This document shows positions 54,743-63,731 of a stretch of DNA of 64,000 nt, one piece after another; positions within the stretch are counted from its first letter, which is position 1; each line of letters opens with the position of its first letter. The notes under the pieces were generated by a model. It had not been told where the DNA came from. It ran no database searches and worked only from the letters and a program-made list of their open reading frames with translations. This stretch comes from Deltaproteobacteria bacterium. GTDB taxonomy: Bacteria; Myxococcota_A; Polyangia; JAAYKL01. The DNA is taken from the NCBI GenBank assembly GCA_016935665.1, contig JAFGQN010000082.1, forward strand, positions 1 through 64,000, written 5' to 3'. The translations under genes were made by a program, and so were the position numbers.

Positions 54743-56147
54743 CTCCATTTCTTACGGAATTCTTTTTCTTGTAGCGTTTGGAGGAGCCTGGTTGCTGGCC
54801 AGGCATCAGCGCTTGCGAATTCTGTTTTTGCTTGTTGTCAGTTACGTTTTTTACGCCAGCTGGAATCCCAAATATCTGGGCCTGATCATCTTGTCCTCCA
54901 CCCTTGATTACTTTGTGGGAGGTGCGATTTACAAAACCGAAAGCGGCATTAAACGCAAGTGGTTGCTTACGTGCAGTCTGGCAGTGAACCTGGGCATTTT
55001 ATGTACGTTCAAGTATTTCAACTTTTTTTCCAGAGAGTTCACGCATCTGGCGGGAGTGTTCGGCGTTTCCCTCGAACCATGGCATCTGAATGTATTGCTG
55101 CCGGTGGGAATTTCCTTCTATACGTTTCAGTCGCTCAGCTACACCATCGATATTTATCGAAAACAACTCGAACCAGCCAAATGGTATTTTCAATATTTAT
55201 TGTTCGTTGCCTTTTTCCCTCAACTGGTAGCCGGCCCCATCGTACGGGCTAAAATGCTGTTACCGCAGTTCTGGACGCAACCTCGCGTTACCAACGAACA
55301 TGGCAGTAAAGCGATATTTTTGATTGGCATGGGACTGGTAAAAAAAGTGGTCATTGCCGACTATCTTGGCGCACACCTGGTGGACCCGGTCTTTTCCAAT
55401 CCACAAATGTATAGCGCCATCGAAAATCTGACGGCGGTGTACGCCTATGCGTTTCAGATATACGCTGATTTTTCGGCGTATTCCGACATCGCCATCGGTT
55501 CGGCCGCTTTGCTGGGATTCGAAATTCCAATCAATTTCAATGCACCGTATACGGCCACCAATTTGCGTGATTTCTGGCAACGGTGGCACATTTCCCTTTC
55601 CACCTGGCTTCGAGACTATTTGTACATCCCCATGGGTGGGTCAAAAAACAGCAGCGCCAGAACCTACTTCAATTTGATGGCCACCATGGTCATTGGCGGC
55701 CTGTGGCACGGTGCGGCATTAACGTTTGTATTCTGGGGAACCATTCATGGCCTGGCACTCGTTGGAACGAGAGTTGTTCAGCGATCAAAAATAAAAAGTC
55801 ATCTTCATCCAATGGTCGCTAAAATTATTGCGACTGTGCTTACATTTAATGTGGTTTGCGCGGCGTGGGTGTTTTTTCGCGCTACGGATTTTCAAACGGC
55901 AATTATGGTATTTAAAACAATTGCCACCGGCGGCGTCAGCATTGCCAATCTCTCTTTGCCGGCAGCGGGTATTCTCGGCGGCGCGCTGCTGATTCATTGG
56001 ATTCCCCAACATTGGATAGAGCACGCCAAAATCGTTTTTTCAAAAGTGCCATCTTTTATCCAGGCAATTATTGTTATCGGACTGATTGTGGTATCCGACA
56101 AACTGGCCCAAACCGATGTGGCGCCTTTTATCTATTTTCAATTTTAA
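54732..56147 (+). CDS. MBOAT O-acyltransferase (AlgI-like)
   Basis: 471 residues from the ATG at 54732 after GGAGAGTGTCG. Many membrane helices; the family motifs FYASWNPKYLGLI, PVGISFYTFQSLSYTID, FPQLVAGPIVR, RDFWQRWHISLSTWLRDYLY (all shorter segments) and the catalytic His in GLWHGAALTFVFWG. It moves acyl (acetyl) groups across the inner membrane to a polysaccharide, with the SGNH partner upstream. Confidence 0.95.
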   Translation: MAFNSISYGILFLVAFGGAWLLARHQRLRILFLLVVSYVFYASWNPKYLGLIILSSTLDYFVGGAIYKTESGIKRKWLLTCSLAVNLGILCTFKYFNFFSREFTHLAGVFGVSLEPWHLNVLLPVGISFYTFQSLSYTIDIYRKQLEPAKWYFQYLLFVAFFPQLVAGPIVRAKMLLPQFWTQPRVTNEHGSKAIFLIGMGLVKKVVIADYLGAHLVDPVFSNPQMYSAIENLTAVYAYAFQIYADFSAYSDIAIGSAALLGFEIPINFNAPYTATNLRDFWQRWHISLSTWLRDYLYIPMGGSKNSSARTYFNLMATMVIGGLWHGAALTFVFWGTIHGLALVGTRVVQRSKIKSHLHPMVAKIIATVLTFNVVCAAWVFFRATDFQTAIMVFKTIATGGVSIANLSLPAAGILGGALLIHWIPQHWIEHAKIVFSKVPSFIQAIIVIGLIVVSDKLAQTDVAPFIYFQF

Positions 56148-56159
56148 AGGGCTACTTCA

Positions 56160-56249
56160 ATGTCACTAAAAGATCAGAATGTCGGCGATGTGATTGTCGA
56201 CGGCGTTTCAATGGAGTATACCCTTGTGGCACTGAATGCCGCCCATTAA
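56160..56249 (+). CDS. Possible 29-residue peptide
   Basis: ATG at 56160, 12 bases after the MBOAT stop, weak ribosome site. Product MSLKDQNVGDVIVDGVSMEY and a short tail. May be a remnant or real short gene; very tentative. Confidence 0.2.
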   Translation: MSLKDQNVGDVIVDGVSMEYTLVALNAAH

Positions 56250-56370
56250 GTCGATGTGTCGTTTGTTACCGCACAATAGGGTATTCGACTTTTCATGGGA
56301 GAATTGCGGGTACATCCCAAAAGCGCTCCTTCTCAACCTGGTCAGTCAGCCGTTCACAAGCCGGACAATT

Positions 56371-57681
56371 TTATCCCTGGTCCAGCGTGGAGCGGATTTC
56401 GGCGATAACGTTGTCATCGTTGCCGACAAGTTCGATGTCCTGTGGAGAACGGGCATTGTCGAGTTCGATGGCAACCGCTCGTTTGATTTGATCCTGATCA
56501 AAGATGGAACGACCGCCTATTCCCTGAGCATTGTTCATTTTTAACACGGCCAGCCCCACCGCATCCACTGCCACGCGGTCGTTGCCCGCAATAAGGAGCC
56601 CCGGGCTGCATTCGGCGCCCTCATCGGGTCCACCGGTTTTAAATCCCTTGATGCCGTCCAGAACGATCAAATCCGCTTTAAATCCTTTATTGATTTCGGC
56701 AATGAGACCTTTGTCAGCGCCAGCCAGATTGGCGTAGGGGTGCAAATCTGTGTCGCGCCGATTTCGGGGCACAAGTCCCACACCCAGTTTCATGCTTAAG
56801 GTGTATACTCCCCATGCGTGGGTCTTCAGACAAGGGAGCAATACCACGGCATGATCGGAGCGCATCTTTTTGGGTATTTCCAGACCGCCGGGCCATTTCA
56901 TTCCGGTGAAGGAAAAGCTCTCGCGTTCGGCATTGTCGAAATCTTCAAAGGTGATGCCCAGACGGGTGCACAAGTTCAGGGTCCCCTTGTTTGAGATGAC
57001 ACTTTGTGTACCGCTGGGGCCGGACGATTCGCCCAGTGTAATGGCCCCCGCGCCGGCGTCTTTCAGGGCGCCTACCACACCGGAAATAGTGTCATCGTGA
57101 GTGGATGCCGGGAATGGGTTGGCGCTGTTGAAGTTGGGTTTGATCAGTATTTTCCTGTCTTTGGCAAATGATAAATCCACCATCTCCATCAGTTCTGTAA
57201 GGCCAGCCTGGCGATCGGTGTTGTGGACAATGTAAACTTTAGACTTGCCGTTGTCTTCGCCCGTGTCGGTCTCCGTGTCCGAGTCGCTGTCGGAATCGCC
57301 GTCGCTGTCAACGTCCCCATCAGAATCGGAGTCTCCATCAGAATCGGAGTCTCCATCAGAATCGGAGTCCCCATCAGAATCGGAGTACCCATCGGAATCG
57401 GAATCGCCGTCACTGTCGGAATCCCCATCGGAATTTCCATCGGAATCGCCGTCGCTGTCGGAGTCCCCATCGGAATCGGAGTCCCCGTCGGAATCCCCGT
57501 CTGAGTAAGTGTCGGCTTCCTCCTCGCGGTCCTTTTCATTGCTGCTGCCGGAATCGGAGCAACTGATACCGGCGAGAGTAATGCCGGCGCCAATTGCGCC
57601 TTTCATCAAATTTCGTCTGGAGAGGGGACACTGAATCAGGCTCGCCAAAATTTCCTCAGGGCTTTTTTTCTTTGGACACAT
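56371..57681 (-). CDS. Tat-exported DUF362 protein with Ser/Asp/Gly linker
   Basis: 436 residues after an AAAAAGGAG site. A twin-arginine-type segment (SRRNLMKG) leads into a hydrophobic stretch and lipobox (ISC, about Cys41), so it is probably a folded protein exported by Tat and lipidated. Then the SD/DG linker (about 60-140). The DUF362 domain follows: [57 protein letters not shown] and [21 protein letters not shown]362 proteins sometimes carry ferredoxin domains and are thought redox-linked; none is seen here. Confidence 0.9.
   Translation of the reverse strand: MCPKKKSPEEILASLIQCPLSRRNLMKGAIGAGITLAGISCSDSGSSNEKDREEEADTYSDGDSDGDSDSDGDSDSDGDSDGNSDGDSDSDGDSDSDGYSDSDGDSDSDGDSDSDGDSDSDGDVDSDGDSDSDSDTETDTGEDNGKSKVYIVHNTDRQAGLTELMEMVDLSFAKDRKILIKPNFNSANPFPASTHDDTISGVVGALKDAGAGAITLGESSGPSGTQSVISNKGTLNLCTRLGITFEDFDNAERESFSFTGMKWPGGLEIPKKMRSDHAVVLLPCLKTHAWGVYTLSMKLGVGLVPRNRRDTDLHPYANLAGADKGLIAEINKGFKADLIVLDGIKGFKTGGPDEGAECSPGLLIAGNDRVAVDAVGLAVLKMNNAQGIGGRSIFDQDQIKRAVAIELDNARSPQDIELVGNDDNVIAEIRSTLDQG
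57262..57504 (-). repeat. In-frame Ser/Asp/Gly linker repeat in the DUF362 gene
   Basis: Tandem 18-base units related to those in the GH27 and GH30 genes; several CATCAGAATCGGAGTCTC-type copies (plus-strand reading) are identical. Confidence 0.9.
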
Positions 57682-58043
57682 GAGCTTCTCCTTTTTTTGC
57701 TGCGCAGATTCAGCAATATTGAATTCTTCGATTATTAAACGGGTGTCCGGTGAATGTCCATGACTTTCATAATATCAGGATTTCAGTGAGGTTTCCGGCA
57801 GCGACACAATACAGGCGGATAAACCAATCAATCGAATGAAAAAAACGCATGCACGTTGCTGTGACTGTCAACAGAACAATTGAATAGCGCGACACAATTT
57901 TTTAGATTTTTTCCGGCTCCATGAGTGAATTGGCGCTATAAAATTTGAATACTAAAATGATTTCATAAAGTTGTGGTTTGGTTTCACATAACCTTAAAGT
58001 TTTTTTTCGCAGGCCGTAAGTAACACACGGGAGGTGTATACCA
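57682..58043. other. Divergent promoter region ahead of the hydrogenase operon
   Basis: Separates the DUF362 gene (minus) from the Roadblock gene (plus). AT-rich, with a TATAAAAT stretch near 57934-57941 that could be a -10 region and a GGGAGGTG ribosome site at 58029. No sigma54 or regulator site was recognised. Confidence 0.4.
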
Positions 58044-58400
58044 ATGAGTACACTCAAGAATCTGTTGGATGAGTTGATAAAGATTGAGGGGATAAATGCA
58101 GCAGTTGTTGTAAGTCGTGACGGTTTCGTTGTTGAAGGATCAATGCGCGGGGGAAACGTGGATATGGAAACCATGGCGGCGGTTATTTCTGCCGGTGTGG
58201 GGTCTTCCGAGGTGATGGCGCGCCAGCTGGCGGTGGGGGAGCTGGAGCTCAGTATGATTGAATGTGCTCAAGGCATGATTGTAACCGTGACATTGGGGGA
58301 AGATGCCATTATGGCGGTTACCGCAGACCTTGAAGCCAAAATCGGGAATATTCGATACCAGCTGAAAAAACGGCTGAGCGATATTATCGCAGCGGTGTAA
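58044..58400 (+). CDS. Roadblock/LC7-domain protein (hydrogenase operon)
   Basis: 118 residues, a single Roadblock/LC7 domain: LLDELIKIEGINAAVVVSRDGF, VEGSMRGGNVDMETMAAVIS and late IMAVTADLEAKIGNIRYQLKK. In bacteria these small proteins often act as GTPase-activating or scaffolding partners of MglA-type GTPases, but no GTPase gene is present. It is the first gene of a plus-strand operon that runs to 62512. Confidence 0.9.
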   Translation: MSTLKNLLDELIKIEGINAAVVVSRDGFVVEGSMRGGNVDMETMAAVISAGVGSSEVMARQLAVGELELSMIECAQGMIVTVTLGEDAIMAVTADLEAKIGNIRYQLKKRLSDIIAAV

Positions 58401-58422
58401 TTCACTATACGGGGGGTCATTC

Positions 58423-58917
58423 ATGACGACTGATATTCAGGATGCAAGAAAAAAACTGCAACAGGCCATGAACATCGCGCCTGCCATTTCGTGCGGTATC
58501 GAGGAACTGCTGGGACGAAGCGCCAATGGCATGACATTTGTGGCCGGTCGCAAACTGGGCAAGCAGATGACGGCAAGCGCGAAAAAAACCACCGACGTTG
58601 AGGAGGCGCTGGCAGAGACACGGCGGGTACTTGAGGAACACCATTGCCTCTGGCATTTTGAACCGTTTATTCCATCCACGCAAAAGGAGATGGTGAAGCA
58701 GACTGAGAAGGGCGCCGAAATAATGCTCGTCTTCCGTGACTGCATGATTCGGCAAAGTCTGTTTCGCTATGGACATCATCAGAAGGGCTCGTTGTGTTTC
58801 ATGATGTACGGTTTCTTTTCCGGTGCGCTGGAAAATATTATGGGCAAAAAGACAGAGTTGCAGATTGTCCATACGGGGGAAAATGCCTGTTTGAAAAAAC
58901 TGATCATCGGAAGTTGA
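58423..58917 (+). CDS. V4R-like domain protein 1 (hydrogenase operon)
   Basis: 164 residues. The C-terminal half fits the V4R (4-vinyl-reductase-type) fold: CMIRQSLFRYGHHQKGSLCFMMYG, LENIMGKKTELQIVHTGENACLK. V4R domains bind small hydrophobic molecules or act as regulatory modules and are often linked to Roadblock proteins in archaea and bacteria. A related but diverged protein is encoded at 61578. The function in this operon is unknown. Confidence 0.65.
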   Translation: MTTDIQDARKKLQQAMNIAPAISCGIEELLGRSANGMTFVAGRKLGKQMTASAKKTTDVEEALAETRRVLEEHHCLWHFEPFIPSTQKEMVKQTEKGAEIMLVFRDCMIRQSLFRYGHHQKGSLCFMMYGFFSGALENIMGKKTELQIVHTGENACLKKLIIGS

Positions 58918-58970
58918 CGGGGCAAGAGACATGAACTTTGAATTCATTGGACTTACTCAGGGAGGACTCA

Positions 58971-59909
58971 ATGAGTGAGGCGAAAATAAAATTGAATACG
59001 GAGTGGTTGAGCGTTTGTGGCGGATGTCATGTCGCTCTGGTGGACCTGCACGAAAAAATACTGGATGTGATGAAAGTGATAGAGATTCAGCGCTCTCCGC
59101 TGCTCACCGATGAAAAGGGGTATCCGCCGGCGCAAATTGGTCTGATATCCGGTTCGGTGCGCACTTCCCACGATAGGGAAGTGGCCAAAAAAATGCGCGA
59201 ATCCTGCGACAAAATTATCGCGTACGGCACCTGTGCGGTGTACGGGGGCATCCCCGGCGCAGCATTGGCGCACACGGCGGAAGATATTATCGATAGAGTA
59301 TATTTGAACAATCCATCCACCGACTCATCCGCCAAAGTGGTGCCCAATAGGCTGGTTCCCAAAATGGATGCCAAAATCACACCGTTGGATGAAGTGATTG
59401 ATGTGGATTTGTATCTCACCGGTTGTCCACCCCATGCGGCGTATATATTCGATGCACTTATGTCTTTGGTCAACGGCAGGGACCCGAGGGCCAAAACGGA
59501 GAGCGTCTGCGCAAAATGTAAACGGGTCATGAAAAAAACCAATCAGTCGGAAATAAAATCTGTCATGGCTGGCATGCCCGACGAGGAGATGTGCTTTTTG
59601 AGCCAGGGATACATCTGTCTGGGGTCGGTGACTCTCAATCGCTGTGCAGCGCCCTGTCCGCAGAACAATGTGGTGTGCACTGGATGCAATGGCCCCATGC
59701 CACAGATTCTGACGGAGCCCAATCGGGATATTCGAACGGAAATCGCCGCCCGTATGTCGGCCATGACTCAAATACCTTCGACGGATATCATTTCGGAAAT
59801 CGAGAAATCCGCAAAGAGCTACTATGCCTATGCCATGGCGAGCGGCATGATTCGAAACAAACCCACTTTCTTTATTGAAAAGTGGATTGAAGAGGTGGAG
59901 AAAGTCTAA
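58971..59909 (+). CDS. [NiFe]-hydrogenase small (electron-transfer) subunit, Mvh-like
   Basis: 312 residues from the ATG at 58971 after GGGAGGACTC. Cysteines for the proximal cluster are in VCGGCHVALVD (Cys16, Cys19), AYGTCAVYGG and LTGCPPHA; further clusters come from CAKC, CFLSQGYICLG, CAAPCPQNNVVCTGCNGPMP. This is the MvhG/HoxY-type small subunit of group 3 cytoplasmic hydrogenases. No signal peptide, so cytoplasmic. The large subunit starts at the very stop codon (TAATG). Confidence 0.92.
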   Translation: MSEAKIKLNTEWLSVCGGCHVALVDLHEKILDVMKVIEIQRSPLLTDEKGYPPAQIGLISGSVRTSHDREVAKKMRESCDKIIAYGTCAVYGGIPGAALAHTAEDIIDRVYLNNPSTDSSAKVVPNRLVPKMDAKITPLDEVIDVDLYLTGCPPHAAYIFDALMSLVNGRDPRAKTESVCAKCKRVMKKTNQSEIKSVMAGMPDEEMCFLSQGYICLGSVTLNRCAAPCPQNNVVCTGCNGPMPQILTEPNRDIRTEIAARMSAMTQIPSTDIISEIEKSAKSYYAYAMASGMIRNKPTFFIEKWIEEVEKV

Positions 59910-61348
59910 TGGCGCGAACAATTACAATTGATCCGGTTACCCGAATTGAAGGTCACGCCAAAGTGCTCATCGATTTAACCGATGACGATTCGGTGGAATC
60001 CGCCAAACTTATTATTAACGAATTGCGGGGCTTCGAGCGCATCCTGGTGGGGATGGAAGCGGCACAGATGCCTTTGATTACCGCCCGTATTTGCGGTGTC
60101 TGTCCCTCTGCCCATCACCTCGCTGCGGTGAAAGCAGTGGAAGCCGCGTTTGAGGTGGACCCGCCACCTGCGGCCAAATTGCAGCGAGAATTGCTCTATA
60201 TGGGGCATTTTATTCATTCCCATGCGGTTAGTCTGTTTGCCCTTGCCGGGCCGGATATGATTTTTGGTATCACTGGGCAACGTAAAAAACGCGATATTGC
60301 AGCGGTGGTGGAAGCGATGCCCGATGTGGCGAAAAAAGCGCTGCGACTGCGCACATTGGGACAAAAACTCAATGAATTGATTGGTGGCCGCGGCATACAT
60401 CCCGTCACTGCGGTTATCGGTGGAATGTCTACCAGAATGACGTCTGAAAAACTTGGCGAAGCCAAAAAAATGTCGGCCGAAGCGCTCAGCCTGTACAATG
60501 AACTGGCGCCAAAAGTGAAGGAGATGTTCAACAACCTGATCGAGGACATGCCAACTTTGTCGTGTGCCAGTTTCGCGTTGCCGACATCCTACATGGGTAC
60601 CATTAAGAATGGAAAAGTAAATTTTTACGACGGCGATATTCGCATTGTGGATAACACCGGCAAGCAGACGGCTCAATTTAACGTGGCGGATTACACCGAC
60701 TATATTGTGGAAAGACCTGTGGACTATTCCTATACCAAGCCGGTGTTTCTGAAAAAGCCCGTGGGGGACAACGACCTGTATCGCGTGAGTGTGCTGGCGC
60801 GTTTGAATCTCACCGATCAGATGGAAACACCGGGCGCCCAGGCGCATTTGCAGGAGTACAAGGAAAAGTATGGTCCCATTTGCCATCTGACTATTATGCA
60901 GTTGTGGACCCGGCTTATAGAACTGCAGTACGCCTGTGAAAAAGCGGTTGAGATTTGCAACGATTCGGCACTGATGGGGGAGGCCCGGGTGCCCGCCAAA
61001 GTCAAAGCGGGTCGGGGTGTTGGACACGTGGAGGCCCCCAGAGGAACACTTATTCATGAATTCGAGATTGATGACAAAGGCATCGTACGGCGCGCCAATC
61101 TGCTGGTGGCGACTCAACAGAATTACGAAGCCATCAACCGAAGCATACACCAGGTGGTGGATTTACTGGGCGCCGACGATGAATCGCTGCTGGACGGTGT
61201 GGAGTTCGCCATTCGTCTGTACGATCCCTGTTTGTCGTGTTCCACCCATGCCGTGGGACAAATGCCGATTACCATTGATGTTCGTAAAAACGGCAGTCCT
61301 GTGCGGCAAATCGTGAGGAAGGGGGTAAGATGGTTGAAATTCTCATAA
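59909..61348 (+). CDS. [NiFe]-hydrogenase large (catalytic) subunit, group 3c-like
   Basis: 479 residues. Nickel ligands: L1 RICGVCPSAH (Cys62, Cys65) and L2 DPCLSCSTH (Cys441, Cys444). The protein carries a 32-residue tail after His447 that the maturation protease would remove; that protease is encoded four genes down. Sequence resembles the methyl-viologen/F420-nonreducing (Mvh) type, group 3c, but no hdrA or mvhD is here. It splits or makes H2, with electrons handed to the small subunit and ferredoxin. Confidence 0.94.
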   Translation: MARTITIDPVTRIEGHAKVLIDLTDDDSVESAKLIINELRGFERILVGMEAAQMPLITARICGVCPSAHHLAAVKAVEAAFEVDPPPAAKLQRELLYMGHFIHSHAVSLFALAGPDMIFGITGQRKKRDIAAVVEAMPDVAKKALRLRTLGQKLNELIGGRGIHPVTAVIGGMSTRMTSEKLGEAKKMSAEALSLYNELAPKVKEMFNNLIEDMPTLSCASFALPTSYMGTIKNGKVNFYDGDIRIVDNTGKQTAQFNVADYTDYIVERPVDYSYTKPVFLKKPVGDNDLYRVSVLARLNLTDQMETPGAQAHLQEYKEKYGPICHLTIMQLWTRLIELQYACEKAVEICNDSALMGEARVPAKVKAGRGVGHVEAPRGTLIHEFEIDDKGIVRRANLLVATQQNYEAINRSIHQVVDLLGADDESLLDGVEFAIRLYDPCLSCSTHAVGQMPITIDVRKNGSPVRQIVRKGVRWLKFS

Positions 61349-61581
61349 AAAAAGAGGCCTGTCGCGGCTGTCAGATCTGTGCGGAAATCTGTCCCACCGA
61401 TGTGCTGGAGTATAACGCGGCTGAGCAGAAAGTGTTTGTTAAAAATGCGGCTGACTGCATTGCCTGTCTCAGTTGTACATACATTTGCCCGTCTTCGGCC
61501 ATCAGTCAGCAGGATTTTCACAACGTTAAAAACTTTTATCGTGACCTGGAGTTCAGTGTCAAAGCAAAGAGATACCTATGA
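61330..61581 (+). CDS. 2[4Fe-4S] ferredoxin of the hydrogenase operon
   Basis: 83 residues from an ATG 19 bases inside the large-subunit gene (GGAAGGGGGTAAG site). Two CxxCxxCxxxCP motifs: CRGCQICAEICP and CIACLSCTYICP. It would carry electrons to or from the hydrogenase. The partner redox enzyme is not in the window. Confidence 0.93.
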   Translation: MVEILIKKEACRGCQICAEICPTDVLEYNAAEQKVFVKNAADCIACLSCTYICPSSAISQQDFHNVKNFYRDLEFSVKAKRYL

Positions 61582-62033
61582 TTGACTACAACGAAATCGA
61601 GTTGGAAAAAAAGGACTATGAAGCCGCGTTCACCGAAGTGAGTTTTCTGTTTGAAGTGCTCGCTTCCACCGTCAAGGACGTCATTGGCAATTCGGCGCCA
61701 CTGGGTGTGTCCGCGGGTCGATCCATGGCGCGTAAAATACCCGTGAATCTAAAGGAGCCGTCGTTGTCCCGGGTGTTTGATGTAATGAAAAAACATTTTG
61801 AAAACGGTTTCGACTTCAGCACCGATGCGGGGGATGCGGGGGGCGCCATGAATGTGAATACCTGCGTGATTCGCGATATTTGCCGCAACCAGAACGTTGA
61901 ACTGGGAGGGGAGATGTGCAAGATATTCCACTCCTATCTGGGGGGGATGACCGCTCAGCTATCCGGTCGACAGGTGCGTGTCACCCACACCGAGACGGGG
62001 GATACGTGCATGCTGGACATTAAAGTGCGATGA
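61578..62033 (+). CDS. V4R-like domain protein 2 (hydrogenase operon)
   Basis: 151 residues. Landmarks: GVSAGRSMARKI, CVIRDICRNQNVELGGEMCKIFHSYLGGM, VTHTETGDTCMLDI. The pattern (GRSMARK...C..C...GGEMC..FH.Y) resembles the V4R fold. Conserved Cys and His in ICRN and GGEMCKIFH could bind a metal. It overlaps the ferredoxin by 4 bases and the protease by 4 bases, so it belongs to the operon. Confidence 0.65.
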   Translation: MIDYNEIELEKKDYEAAFTEVSFLFEVLASTVKDVIGNSAPLGVSAGRSMARKIPVNLKEPSLSRVFDVMKKHFENGFDFSTDAGDAGGAMNVNTCVIRDICRNQNVELGGEMCKIFHSYLGGMTAQLSGRQVRVTHTETGDTCMLDIKVR

Positions 62034-62512
62034 GTCGTATCAAAGTACTGTGTATCGGCAATGCGCTTGTGGCTGACGACGCCTTCGGCCCTTTGGTCTA
62101 CGAGCACTTCATTGCGAATGGCACGTCACGGTACCCAGACACCGCCTTTTGTCTGCTGGGTGTAGGTGGTTTGGATTTGCTGTCGGAATTTGAAGGGGAA
62201 GACATGGTGGTTGTTGTGGATGCTGTCAGTTCCGGCAGCGAGCCCGGGACCCTGTCGGTTCTTCCCTGGCAACATATTGAAAAAGTGTCCGGCACGCCTG
62301 TTACGTCTCATGATATAGGCCTCGATGAAGTGATGAAAATCGGGCGCATGCTGCAGCCGGAACAAATGCCCAAAGAGGTCATATTTGTGGGTGTGGAAGG
62401 AAAAGATTTCTCCAGCATCGGCCACTCCCTCTCCCCGGAAGTTCAGCACGCCATCCCCAAAGCGTTGCAGGCCATAGAGAATATTTTGGCACAATCAATT
62501 GAAGTATCGTAG
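62030..62512 (+). CDS. Hydrogenase maturation protease (HyaD/HycI/FrhD family)
   Basis: 160 residues. Ni-binding residues of the family are in place: Asp17 (VADDAFG), Asp64 (VVVDAVSSG) and His94 (TSHDIGLDE). Start IKVLCIGNALVADDAFG is typical. It should cut the C-terminal tail of the large subunit after nickel insertion. The hyp genes for Ni-Fe cofactor assembly are not in the window. Confidence 0.94.
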   Translation: MSRIKVLCIGNALVADDAFGPLVYEHFIANGTSRYPDTAFCLLGVGGLDLLSEFEGEDMVVVVDAVSSGSEPGTLSVLPWQHIEKVSGTPVTSHDIGLDEVMKIGRMLQPEQMPKEVIFVGVEGKDFSSIGHSLSPEVQHAIPKALQAIENILAQSIEVS

Positions 62513-62578
62513 AATTATCATATTGCAAAAAATATGTGAAAAAACAACTTGTCTGGAACTCTAACGAAAGGATTATTT

Positions 62579-63253
62579 ATGAAACCAACATTGAGGTGCA
62601 TCATTGCGTTGTTCTTAGTCTTACTCTTTTCGCAGGCTGCCATGGCTCAGGAAGATGCGGCTCCTGCCGCCGAAGATGACTCCACCGCGATAGTGGCCCC
62701 GGCTGCCACCGATGCCACCGTGTCGCCTGCCGTATTGCTCGTCGAAGACGACGATAGTGAGCGCGATGCCAAAAACTCCATCTGGGCGGAAGGTCTGGGC
62801 GCCGGAGTTTTATATTCACTGAATTACGAACGCATGATTATTGACGATTTGGGGGTCAGCATGGGGTTCAGTTTTTATTCGTTTGGGGCGGATGTATCCG
62901 TTGAGGGCGAGGATGCGTCGGCAAAAGCCAAACTTGTTATGATTCCCATTTCCGCCAACTATGTGGGGATTTCCAGTTCCAGCAAAAAACATTCACTGGA
63001 GCTGGGCGGTGGGCCGACTATCATTTTCGCCTCAGCGGCGGCCAGTGGCGCCGGGGTGAACACCGAAGGTTCCGGCGCCGGGGCATTTGGGCAGGTACAT
63101 GCGGGCTATCGCATTCAGCCCGCAGACGGTGGGTTTAATTTTCGCATTGGCATGATGGGCATTTTTGGGCCGGGTCTTGGACTGAATGCGACTGATCCCA
63201 CCGCGTGGGGGATATTTCCCTGGCCGTACCTCAGCCTCGGCGGAACGTTTTGA
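62579..63253 (+). CDS. Outer-membrane beta-barrel-like protein
   Basis: 224 residues from the ATG at 62579 after GAAAGGATT. Signal peptide (cleavage after AMAQ, about residue 23), an acidic/Ala-rich stretch, then alternating amphipathic strands (LGAGVLYSLNYERMI, LGVSMGFSFYSFG, HAGYRIQPADGGFNFRIG) ending in LSLGGTF. A C-terminal aromatic residue fits an outer-membrane barrel. No family named. It lies 66 bases after the hydrogenase protease. Confidence 0.8.
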   Translation: MKPTLRCIIALFLVLLFSQAAMAQEDAAPAAEDDSTAIVAPAATDATVSPAVLLVEDDDSERDAKNSIWAEGLGAGVLYSLNYERMIIDDLGVSMGFSFYSFGADVSVEGEDASAKAKLVMIPISANYVGISSSSKKHSLELGGGPTIIFASAAASGAGVNTEGSGAGAFGQVHAGYRIQPADGGFNFRIGMMGIFGPGLGLNATDPTAWGIFPWPYLSLGGTF

Positions 63254-63457
63254 TTTCATCTGACGCCAGCCCGATAGGTATTGTCAATTTTCTCCATTCT
63301 CCCGCCATATCCTAAAACACCGACAAGTACAGCCGATATACTACGAGGGTAACCGTTATCTCTCTACGTGGCACAGCGTGGCCGATATCTGTCAGTTCCA
63401 TTGGTTGTGCGCTGGCCCGAAACGGTGCGATGTCATATCTGTTGTAAGGAGAATATC

Positions 63458-63673
63458 ATGGGGCAACAATTGTTGAAGTACTACAGTTATGTGGGCCAAA
63501 AAGCAGGGGTGGAAGGAAAGATTCGCCTGGCTCAAACCACTCATATCACCGTTTCCATGGCCACCACCGCGCCCGATGATGCGGTCAATTTAAAGATTTT
63601 CCAGGAAGCCGTAGACCACATCGTTGGACAGGCGCCATCGGTGGCAGAGAACGAAACGAGGAATGACCCGTAG
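63458..63673 (+). CDS. Small hypothetical protein
   Basis: 71 residues from the ATG at 63458 after GTAAGGAGAATATC. Helical (LLKYYSYVGQKAGVEGKIRLAQ) with an Asp-rich C-terminal half. No signal or membrane segment. Family unknown. The 63254-63457 gap holds nothing recognised. Confidence 0.6.
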   Translation: MGQQLLKYYSYVGQKAGVEGKIRLAQTTHITVSMATTAPDDAVNLKIFQEAVDHIVGQAPSVAENETRNDP

Positions 63674-63731
63674 AAGATATCGGGTCAGTGTTCGACGATC
63701 CTTGGGGATGTGCTGGAAATGGGAGCGTCGG

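Noticed and set aside
58044-62512. Reading the operon as a complete heterodisulfide-reductase-linked Mvh complex
   Set aside because: No hdrA, hdrBC or mvhD gene is present in the window.
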